Source: Branchiostoma lanceolatum (lineage: Eukaryota > Chordata > Leptocardii > Amphioxiformes > Branchiostomatidae). Taken from it: DNA of 64,000 nt. How positions within the stretch are numbered: position 1 is the stretch's first letter; every line of letters starts with the position of its first letter. A model generated the notes under the pieces. It had not been told where the DNA came from and did no database searches. It worked only from the letters and a program-made list of their open reading frames with translations. The DNA lies in the NCBI RefSeq assembly GCF_035083965.1, contig NC_089738.1:5913398-5977397 (forward strand), given 5' to 3'. Below, in pieces: positions 54,425-64,000 of the stretch. A program made the translations under genes and the position numbers.

Positions 54425-55817
54425 TAGGGGGGTCATTAACGTTATTATCATATAGCCTATCCAAACTGACCCATATAGGAGTACACAATTTCTGTATGAC
54501 GCATAGATCCCTTATACTATTAAGAACGCATGTCAGAATTTACATTTATCCATTTTGAAAACCAGAATGTCCACAGATGATATTCAATAACATCGCAATC
54601 TTGGGATGTCAAATCTCTTTCAAATCTATTATCATCATTCCTCCCTGCTGGGTGTCCTTCTGGTTGGTCAATGCTGTGGGCGGCTCCACAGGAACATACA
54701 ACAAGACAAGTTTTTCTCAGCCCCCCTGGCATTCTTTGTGTAACCTGACTTTTGTCAGGCCTTGTCATGCAGGTACATTGTGAAATAACTCCGCCCCCTC
54801 TGGACTTTAGAACTTCTTTAATGAAAGAATTGCACTATTTTCATGTTCGTGACTGTTTAAGCGGACAATAATGCCCTGATGGGGAAGGGACATTTTTCAC
54901 TATCTATGACTGACAATACTGACCACGCAGTATACTACTGTATGCATATATCCATATTATGCCTTGTTGAGCTATGTCAATATCAGAAACACACACATGT
55001 ACACGATGTCATACAGGCACACACTCACACGTACTTACTTAGGAATATATAAAGAGCAAGGACAGGGCAACAGCAAGAAAGCTGAAAGCAAACAAGTAAA
55101 ATATTGAATCCTTTTATTCAATTTCAATGTATACAGTCACACGTTTTGGCATCAAACATTAATTTTGTAACAGTTACATGTATCACTTTTCCAAAATGCA
55201 CATAATACCTTAGAAATATAAACTGTTGTTATTATAAACTGTATAATAATTCACAATAATGCAGGAATGTTATTTTCTGTATTTAAAGTAGGGGACACTA
55301 CTATCTGATACATGGTATATTATTAATATCAAGTAAAATACATTTTATACAAGTTAGTCTTTCTTCAACTGCACACATCATGTCAGAATGCCCATGAACG
55401 TTTGGAATATTATTACATGTCTGGCTTTGTAATTAGTCAATTTCACATCATATTGCAGACTAATACTTTTTTATAGACACATTTACAAAAGTAGACACAT
55501 AATACATGTAGGGTTGCACAGAAAATGATTTTGAAGTGAAACTTAAAATTGACACATCTAGCCTTTGGGAACCAGACTGGATATCGGGCCATCAGCCGAT
55601 ACCTTCGTTGGTCCAAGTCAGTAAAGCTCGCCTTTCTAAACTAGCACTACGTGACAGCTGTTTAGCCTACTCATTCAGGCTGCAAATCCCCCAAAGCACT
55701 AATTAGATCGACGGGCTCATTGCCTTGGATCTTCGTAGAAACTGGCCGTCGGTCACATATTCAGTCTGGCTCCTAGGGCATTTGTTTGGGGATTGATTTT
55801 TCCTAAGATGTTTTGTT

Positions 55818-58800
55818 TCAGAATCTTCGACTGTCTTTCCAGGCAGACAAGGCCCTTTTGAGGGAGTCCATGGTGTCATCTGTGGTGGTCCCAGGTTTCT
55901 GTTGAGATGTCCCTCCTGGTTCAGATCTGGAGTCTGTTTTTTCCAGTCCTGAATGAAGATGAAAAAAACACAATTTCAACTAAATTAAATGTTAATGTTA
56001 GTACTAGGTTGCCTCAAAATATTCAGACATCATACATATATAAAAAGCCGTACAATTTTTTCATCACATTTTCTTTTCATATATATTATGACAAGAGCTT
56101 TTGATGAAAATTAGATGACCAGTCTGTGCTAAGAAAGGAGATTTTATTTTCCATGTCTGTATAGAAATTGTAAACAAGTCACTTTTTCTTTCAATCTGAA
56201 TCCTTTAAGTGCCTTTCACTGATCAGGTGGTACAGTGTATGCATGTCTGTATTTACCCCCAGAACAAAAGCAACAGAAAAGCAAGTACATTGTACACAAG
56301 TTTGCAAGACAATGGGAAATAAACGTAACGAAATCTTTGCACAGCTGTACTGACCCATAAATATTTCCCCGTAAATTTTCACACCCCTCTCCTACAGTTT
56401 GTCCTACTTTATCTCTAATTTTCAGAAATTCTACTGCTTTTTCCCTGGACAGCCATTTAAGAATTCTGATGGAGATAACCTGACCTGTATGAGCGGGTCC
56501 TCTTGCTTCTGCCTGTTCACCACTGTTCTGACTGGACTCCAAACTAACAGACCACTCGTGATGCTCAAACGACATCAGGGATGGACTCTGGTCGTCGCTG
56601 TGTTCTATTTCTTCCTGCAGGGTATCCATGTCTCCTATCCTCCCCTCTACTAAAGATGAGCCACTGTCCTCCCTTTTCTGTCCCTCCTCAAGCAGTGTGT
56701 CATCCTTCTCATCACCGATAGGACCTTCTATCAGGGTGGACTCCACTAGTGTGAGATCGGACTCTTCGAGTATGCCCCTTTCCTCCTGAAAAAGATGCGT
56801 AAAACAGTTGGTTCAGACATTTAGACCTTCTTTTCTGTGTTATAAATATGAAAATTGAAAAATTAAAATATGATCTTTGAATACATTAGTGTTGGAAGAA
56901 AGTTATTCGAAAGGTGGCCTGACACAGTGACAGAAATATTAAAAATCTTCAAACCTGTCACTCATAGAAAAATTTATATTGGAACATTTCCTTAAAAAAA
57001 GATCCACTTTTTTTTCTTGTTTCTTCTTATAGACAGGAAAAAATTCTCAAAAATAGAAAACTTTCTGGGTTAAAGAAAACTACTTTGTGCAAGAGTTAAG
57101 AATTTCTCACAATTTTTTCCTACAAAATTTGTCTTCAAGCAAGAAAATTCAAGAAAGGTGAGAAAATAATCATATATTTTCTTAAACTTGACAAGAACAA
57201 TAATCATGAAGTCAATAAAAACAAGAAATCTAGACTTGAATTTCTGGAAATTCTTGTTGGTTGAAAACTTATTGAGAAATAGTTTCTTAACTTAAGAGAA
57301 TTACGAAAGTTGTCCTTGTTATGTGAATTTCCATGGACACAATTAGACCACTAAGTCTTCTTTAATTTTTCTTTCTTACTCATTCTTGAAATTCTTAATA
57401 TAAGAAAATTTGTCCATGAGTTTAGAAATACAAGAAAACTAGAAAAGCAAGAAAATCTATTTTTGGTAGTGAAGTTGTATCTATCAAATATGTGTTCTCT
57501 CAGACCTTTGGCAGAGCAGGCCCAAAATCTTCTCTCTCCAGGTGTGAAAGAGCGCCCTCTAGCAGAATCTCCCTCTCCCTGCGATGGCGGTCCCTCATTG
57601 CTTGAACGTCATCGTGTAGCTGCTGCGAGGAAACAACTCCACTCTGCAAACTTCCTGGTGTCTGCACGGTCTTCAGGGGTGAAGAGGTCATGACGTTTGA
57701 CCCTTGACCTCTACCCCAAGAGGTCAAACCCTGGAACCTTTGCCCTTTGACAGGTGACCCCCTGATGGAGGAAAAGTCACTCAGATGGGTGGAATCCAGA
57801 GTGGCGTTACTGGATGGTTTTAAAGGCATGAAGCTGCCAGGAGACGAAAACTGGTCTACCTGTGGCTTTTCAACTTGCACATGGTCGTGAAGGGATTCTA
57901 ACGTAGGGTCAAGTGCAGGTTTTAGGGGTTGGAAGTCGTCTGAGGCAGAACTGAAAGAGTTCAGACTTCGCTGTGTGAGGACTGGGCCTCCCTGGTCACT
58001 ACCCACGGAAGACATCACTGATGAAGCACTAGAAAAATCCTCAGACTGAATTCCTTTGGCTCCCTTAGATGTTTCAACACTATCCTCCAGCCTTCCTTGA
58101 AGTGGGGCAAAACTGTTTTCTTGTAAGGACAGTGGTTTAACAGAGTACTGGGGAAAGTTCGGGTTCCCAATATCTGAAATGTCCAACCCCTCACTAGACA
58201 ACGAGACAGCGTCTATCGTCGGGAAGTAGTTCTGGGTTGCCAACGTGGAGAACAAGCTTCTTGATTGGTCGATTCTGGCCTGAGACATGGTCCTTGGTTG
58301 GCTTGCCAGCGGTGAAAACACTGTACTAAGCGGTTGCGTGGCTGTAGACCGTGAATTTGACGGCACGGACAACTTGTCATCGATGAGTTGAGACAGCCGT
58401 TGGGCCAGATCGCTGTACTTTGTTCCCTCCATTGAAAGAGTTGGCTGTGACGATGGCACTGGTGCTGAACTGGTCGAGAGGCTCACAGTCGCTGGTTGGC
58501 TTGTGGTTGTCACGGGCGTCATTTGTTGTACTGGTTGTCTAACCGAGCTGTAACCAAGAATCCCTCTCCCTACATCTGCTGCAAAGCTTGGCACACTTCC
58601 GGGTTGTCCTGTTGCTAGGGGGACACTTGGATAGTCAAGTGTTGATGAAGTGACAGCACTAGATACTGCTGGTCGCACAGTCGTTGCTGGTACGATTGTT
58701 TCAATCCCGCTTGCTGTTGCCAGAGCACCAAGGGTGGAGGAGATGTTTTGAGGGGTTGCCCGGGAAACGTTGTCCGTTGCCATGGTGATGATGCCGCGTG

Positions 58801-61800
58801 GCTGGGTGGCCTCGGGAGGAGATAGGAGCAGGTCGTGCCACGTCCTCCTCTGGCTCTGGGTCAGGGAACCGTCAAGGTCAAGGCTCATGGATCCAAGGTC
58901 ATCCTGATGGGCAGACCTGTGGGTGATTTGATGACATAAGTGAACTTTGACCTTCTGCATGCCAAGGTACATGTAGCTGTTTGGCACCAAATTTGTTTTG
59001 CTTATGGGATTGGGCAACAGGGAGAAGGTTAATGGTGCTCCCTAACACATCAATACCTTAGATTTGTTTATCTTATACATGTACAAGAACAGAGTTATTA
59101 CAACATTTTTTCTTTTAGCTGGAAAGGGCAAGACTAAAAGAATAGAGAACTTTTAGAACAGGATGTCAGAACTTTAGCACAGCATACGTGAGGACAAGAC
59201 TTTAATACAGCAAGCAAATTTACTGCTCCTATTACTGAGTCCTATGTATCTGAATTGCATTATTGTGAATCTTCATGTTTAGGAATAATAACCTCATTGT
59301 ATCATCCAGTTCCTGAGCCAGAGCCATACTTCTGGCCACTCTTTCACTCCCAGGAGTGTCCACCTCCTGTATGGTACTCAGCTCGTGGGTGGGGCCGTCT
59401 CGGAAGTAATGAACCTAGAAAACATAAAAGGAGTTACAATTGTACAAGACACCTTACTAGTAAGTTTAAACATAGTTTTAATGTTACAGATAAGCTGTGC
59501 TAGACAACAGCTTATTTGTCTTAAATAATTGTGTCAAAGAGAACTTGTTCAACAAGATTCCAAATTAATGAATCTACAAAATGCATTTGTCACATATAAA
59601 ATCTTCACAAACACAATCTATTTTATTTTAGATTTCTTTAAATCAATTTAAGCTATTCTGATCTTTACAATAATACAATATAGAGTATACAATAGATTCA
59701 CAAAAAGCTATGTATCAAATTGGATCTCACCCAGCCAGACTTTTAGCTAGGATTTGTAGAGTTGGCATCCAAATGTGGATGAACAATTAAGTGCTTATGA
59801 TATGCTAATCAATTTACATGCTGTCCAAGCAGTTATGACGAAAAGGACAACAGCGGCAGTGTGTGTGTAGGAACACATTGCACATGCATGTATGTAATTA
59901 GGGAAACAGGAAATCCTCTGGCTGTCCCCTACAAAAGGAGGGCATCTACATTTTGTAATTTCTTTGTTTTCTTAGTGGTATACTTTTGAGGGCATCCCGA
60001 AGACACCCTGCGATCAAACCCACCTGTCTTGACCAGGCTGGAGGTGGTTTAGGTGGAAGAGCAGCTTTACGGACGGGTTCCCCTATCAGGTCTTTCTCTG
60101 TACTGGGAACTTCTGCTTCAAGAAACTCTGGCAACACTTCTCTCTCATACCCCTCTTTTGGCACAGTATTGCTGTCCTCTTCAACAGACGTAGAAGCTTC
60201 ATGTTGGGCCTGCTAAATTTTGAACAGCAAAGATAAAATCATAATTATACAGTTATTAGGGATGCTGATTATCTAAACCCACGTTCAGGTTCAGATCCAA
60301 ATCCAGAGGTTTAGATTCAGGTCCGGACCTAATAAGTCCGAACCTAAACTCATGGCATATTTGAATAATGTTATAACGGCTTTAATGATGATAAAGCGAG
60401 CAACTTGGCTACATTAAGTTCAAGACTCCTTAACAGAGACTACTATCAAAGACAGTCGTCATAACTGCAAATTGAAATAAACTCAAACTTGTCTGGTTTA
60501 TTCACTGACACAACAGTGCAAGTGATCCCAGTAAGTAATGTAAGGTAGTGTAGTCGTCACACTAGTCAAGTTTTAACAAGGTTGGAAACCAATGTCAGAT
60601 TTTTGCATTTGTCTTTTGGTGCAGTTTATAGGGATGTGAACTTAAACTCACATTCAGGTTCAGGTCCGGATTCGTTTTTATGAGTTTGGATTCGGTTCAG
60701 TGTTCAGCCATCTTTGCTCTAAGTACCATCAAATTTTAAGACTGGGTGAAAGTCTTAAAACAAAAATGTACTGGGAAAAGAATGATTCCAGATTTCAGCT
60801 TAACTCACAGTAGTTTTTCATCACAGCTTAATTGTACGTTCACCTGTTGCAAGATGTACAGCTGTTGCTGTTCCTCCAGCTGTCTTTGCTGTTCCTGCAT
60901 CTGCTGTTCAAGCCACTGCTGCCTCATTCTCATCTCTTCCTCCTGTTTTCTCTGATGAGCTAGGATTTCCTACAAAAAAGGTGTAAAGGTTTACGCCTGT
61001 GTCCACTGAATCTACTTGTTACCTTCGCCAAGAAGGTTATGTTTTCAGGAGCGTGTGTCTGTCTGTGTGTGATAACTTGAGAAAGCCTGGATGGATTGTC
61101 CTGATATTTGGTATGAAGGTAGGTCTTTACGAGACCTTGGAATGATTAGAATTTGGATCCCCTAGCGGTTTATTATGGTACTGCAGTGGATCATCTGGTT
61201 TTGACATCTATTATTCTGATTGAAAGGTAGATTAGCTCTTGGGAAGGAGAATGAGTTGTGAAGAGTATGGCCTCCAAGCGGCTCTTTTGGAACTGCAGGG
61301 ACCAATTTTTTTTTTCAAACTTTGAAGGGGTTGACGGATCATCACGATTAGTGGCGATTTTGTACAGAGCTTACATTACTAGTTAACAGCCTCAACATGT
61401 AACATTTTATTACACTAAAAAACGCTGCATAAGACCATCTAATGGTTAGTTTGATCAACTTGCACAAGGGCATGCATTTGTACCTTTAGTTAACAGTTCA
61501 AGTTTACTCTTAAGAATAAGAGACTTTCAATTATTTAATATTTTATAAATGAGAGCATGAGCACACTTACTTCCTTCTGTCTCCTAACCATCTCCTGTTG
61601 TCTGATCAACTCTTCCTTTCTTCTCTGGATGTCCTCGAGTTCACGAGCTTTCTGAACAGTTAATAGTGAGCCTGGCACCCCTGTACTTGATGGCACTGTT
61701 GACATCCCTGGCTGTAGTGGAGTTCTCCCTTCAGTCCTCACCCCTGAATCCACCAACTGTATAAGAACACATGACACATGTATTGGACTACTAATTGTGA

Positions 61801-63554
61801 TCTAATAATATATACATTGTAAACTATGTTGTACTGTAACAGTTGGACTCTTCTACATGTACATTTTTGTATGATGTTTTTTTCAGACAGAGTGACAGTC
61901 CTGTACACTGTAACAATAACACTTTCAATTGTAGCTTTTTTGCTTAGACTAAAATTACAGGATGATGACAGCCTGGGGAACCCACATCTCATATCAGCCA
62001 TACGGTGATTCACACCATTCACCCGGACGGGAGATCTGGCACATCCCCGTCTTGTATGACAGCCAACGAAAGTTGTGTGTCACCCCGTAAGGGGCGGTAT
62101 AACCCCGACGGTGCTTAAGTGCGTTGACTGATGATGATGACAGTATAGAGCTTGTGGATGCAAATTTGTAGTCTTTTCACTTCTCCTGTACATGTGCTCT
62201 TCAAATTTGAAACTTCAACTAAAGCCAGATGTATGACTCTGTTGTATCAAATCATGATATCAACTTTTGTCAATGTATATCTTCTTGATTTACTTTAAAG
62301 CTGCTGGTAATACAAAATGAAGTTTTATTTGGTTGCACTAAGAAAGCTAGTTACCTGAGGTTGTCTTATGGCTGAGGCTTGGGCTGGCTCTTTGTGCAAC
62401 CTGCTCTGTGGCACTCCCATAGAACTTGTCCAAGGTTGCAGTTTGGGCACAACGACGTCCCTGTTGGCTGCAGGTATCTGTGCTGGCCTGCCTGGCTGCC
62501 TCTGACTGTGCTGTTCCAGTCTCTCCTGTACCTGTTAATTAAAAGTAAGACCAAACCTTAGAATATGCTGCAATAGTATGGGATCCATATACAAAGAAGG
62601 AAAAAGATAAAATGGAGAGGGTGCAGAACCATTAGCTGACAGATTTTTCACGGACAACTATGAGTGCTAGCACCACCAAAATGAAAACAGATCTGCAGTG
62701 GATGTCACTCGAAGACAGAAGGAAAATGTCCAGACTATGCATGATCTACAAAATTACTTTAACTGGTACTTTAACTACTAAGTCACCTAATACCAGCCCA
62801 GAAAAGAACAAGAATAGCCATGCCTTCAAGTAGTTAGAACTATCAACTTAGATTGATGGGTTAAAAAAAAAAATTGTGTTTTCCTAGAACTATCGTAGAG
62901 TTGAAGCTGTTACCATCATGCAAGTACTGTAGGGGGATCCTGACCAGATAGCTTCAAACAATGCATGCAGTTAGATGTGCAAAGGCTAGGTGTAACAGGC
63001 CGTTCAGTGTAATATAACCAGCTGGTGCTGCCGCACCACGTGCCTGCAAAGCTGGTGTGTTACTCTGAAAGGCAGTTATACCGGCTATAAAGATACAGAC
63101 TACGTATATCATATACAAGTACCTTCTTCACAGACTCCTGTCTGGCACGGTACTGCTCTAACAGCTTTTTCTGATGACGCCGAATGGTGATGAGCTCATC
63201 ATCTATTGATGGAGGCCGTGGACCAATCACCGACTGTCTTTCTTCTGGGATGGCAGGCTGTCGACCAACCGTATGCTTTGTTTCATCTACACTTGCAGTA
63301 GGGTGACCAATGGCAGCTTCAGTACTGATGGGCACCTGACCAATGGCAAACGGTCTTGCATCTTCTTTCTGACCGATGAAGGCTGGTCTTTCGGTCTCCT
63401 GCTGCTGGAGAAGGTTATGCTCGAGGAACTGTTGGCGCTGATCGTGGGCAGCACGCTCCTGTTCCAGCTGTTCCAGCAGCTGTCTCCTCTGCTGTTCCAG
63501 CTGCTGCATGAGGTTAAGCTGTTCCTGCTTCTGGTGCTCAAGGTCAGCCATCAT
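55818..63554 (-). CDS. CEP295: CEP295 (centriole elongation/conversion protein), middle and C-terminal part
   Basis: Nine minus-strand exons, frame kept: 63123-63554, 62355-62531, 61571-61756, 60844-60969, 60024-60212, 59293-59414, 57506-58916 (470 codons), 56485-56785, 55818-55948. 1024 residues are visible; upstream exons lie beyond 64000. The first visible exons are Gln/Glu/Arg-rich coiled coil (DLEHQKQEQLNLMQQLEQ; ELEDIQRRKEELIRQQEMV). Landmarks of CEP295: 'IDDELITIRRHQKKLLEQYR', 'ELSTIQEVDTP', and 'GILEESDLTLVE'. The long exon is Ser/Thr/Pro-rich and disordered. CEP295 acts on procentriole walls and is needed for centriole-to-centrosome conversion. The C-terminus here is short (LKRALSAWKDSRRF), and I do not see the ALMS motif that ends the human protein; a further alternative exon could carry it. 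The 57506 and 59293 donors (GTCTGA, GTTATT) are weak, so those ends are less sure. Confidence 0.85.
59735..60012 (-). repeat. Family B dispersed repeat in CEP295 intron
   Basis: Minus strand: GCAGGGTGTCTTCGGGATGC CCTC about 12 nt after the 60024 donor, then GATGCCCTCCTTTTGTAGGG, CATTTGGATGCC, ending CTAGCTAAAAGTCTGGCTGG near 59735, which gives the 3' end of the family. Sense with CEP295. Confidence 0.78.
61018..61350 (+). repeat. Dispersed repeat family E, copy 2
   Basis: ACCTTCGCCAAGAAGGTTAT, GGATGGATTGTCCTGATATT TGGTATG and CCCCTAGCGGTTTATTATGG match 53105-53540. CEP295 intron. Confidence 0.7.
62565..63096 (+). mobile_element. Decayed 5'-truncated LINE, same family as 5006-5936
   Basis: The plus strand decodes to broken pieces of the same RT tail (AAAGAAGGAAAAAGATAAAA TGGAGAGGGTGCAGAAC for K-KD..MERVQN; GATCTGCAGTGGATGTCACT CGAAGACAG for DLQWMSLEDR) with internal stops and deletions. 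The 3' UTR (AGCTGGTGCTGCCGCACCAC GTGCCTGC ... ACCGGCTATAAAGATACAGA) is the complement of 5015-5100. It ends ~27 nt from a CEP295 donor (63122). Confidence 0.82.
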
Positions 63555-63927
63555 CTGATAGATGCAAGTTCAAAGAAAAAAACTTTAAATAACTAAAAGT
63601 GAAACAAGATTTACCTGTACAATTCTGGGAATTCTTACAAAACGGGCGTATAATATACTGATAGGCTTGCCCCTGAGGCGTCTCCAAAAATGTACACAAT
63701 GTTCAAAATTACATGCCTTTTCATCAGAGATATATTTCGCATATTATTAAGGAATTGTTGCATGCTCTTGAGCCATGCTAGCACTAAAAAAAAATTACGG
63801 CTCATATATGGTGGCAAATGTTCATTTCCAGAATGAATGGCACTTTGGCACACAAATCTGTGTGTGTTTTTGGCACACTTTTGACAGAATATAATTTGCC
63901 AAAGAGGCTCGGTGGGCATCACTCCAC

Positions 63928-64000
63928 TGTCAAGTTAGGAAAGTCGTGTGAAGTGCCTTTCCCAAGGGCACAACGCCGGGCTATGAAGAGTATCTATAGG
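63928..64000 (-). mobile_element. SINE family C fragment at window edge
   Basis: AGGAAAGTCGTGTGAAGTGC CTTTCCCAAGGGCACAAC is the reverse complement of the family C body; it continues past the window. Confidence 0.55.

Larger units (their letters stand above)
52246..55817. other. Intergenic region zinc finger gene-CEP295
   Basis: It holds the zinc-finger 3' UTR, repeat E, a (TG)n microsatellite at 53951-53976, a foldback at 54312-54424, and from ~55095 the presumed CEP295 3' UTR (TTTATT, i.e. AATAAA on the minus strand, at 55113-55118). I see no convincing exon; open frames near 54520-54780 lack coding character. Confidence 0.55.

Noticed and set aside
54520-54783. Opposed open frames near 54.6 kb
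   Set aside because: No splice signals, no recognisable motifs, and both strands open equally; chance ORFs.

Overview
This is a eukaryotic nuclear genome window. It has spliced genes with canonical GT-AG introns and many transposable elements. The gene set and sequence style fit an invertebrate deuterostome, most likely a cephalochordate (amphioxus, Branchiostoma). The reasons are a single CEP63/DEUP1-type gene, protein identities close to vertebrate orthologues, short introns stuffed with MITEs and tRNA-SINEs, and minisatellites that straddle exon/intron boundaries. The organism call is inference.

Layout of genes: (1) 645-4758, minus, a DUF229 alkaline-phosphatase-fold membrane protein whose 3' end lies off the left edge. 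(2) 9305-9430, minus, a candidate first coding exon of an unrecognised gene, divergent from (3) BRCC3 (BRCC36, K63-specific JAMM deubiquitinase), plus, 9900-21220, six exons. Intron 1 of BRCC3 holds a structurally complete 7.15-kb Ty3/Gypsy retrotransposon (10764-17914, antisense) with two identical 186-bp LTRs. (4) COMMD2, minus, 23677-28540, six exons, tail-to-tail with BRCC3. (5) CEP63/DEUP1 orthologue, plus, 29813-48250, 18 exons, head-to-head with COMMD2. (6) A C2H2 zinc-finger gene with 20 finger units, plus, 50494-52245. (7) CEP295, minus, 55818-63554, nine exons, with its 5' part off the right edge. I rebuilt the exon structures by hand: every junction keeps frame, and the BRCC3, COMMD2 and CEP63 models give 268, 199 and 720 residues.

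CEP63/DEUP1 and CEP295 both act in centriole assembly. BRCC36 (BRISC/BRCA1-A) and COMMD2 (Commander) are unrelated housekeeping functions. The linkage is suggestive: in human, as I remember it, DEUP1 and CEP295 are neighbours on 11q21, while CEP63 and COMMD2 are both on 3q. The window may therefore preserve a block that existed before the vertebrate genome duplications.

The most unusual signal is at splice junctions. At four places a short segment holding the end of an exon plus its splice site is tandemly copied about five times: the COMMD2 exon 3 donor, COMMD2 exon 4 donor, CEP63 exon 2 acceptor and CEP63 exon 8 donor. Separately, one dispersed repeat family ('CAGGCTATTAGCTA' family) lies in sense orientation 5-30 nt after the 5' splice site in six introns of five different genes. 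The remaining space is mostly MITEs with recognisable TSDs (TTAA, TTA, 9 bp), two tRNA-derived SINE families, and 5'-truncated LINEs, several nested in each other.
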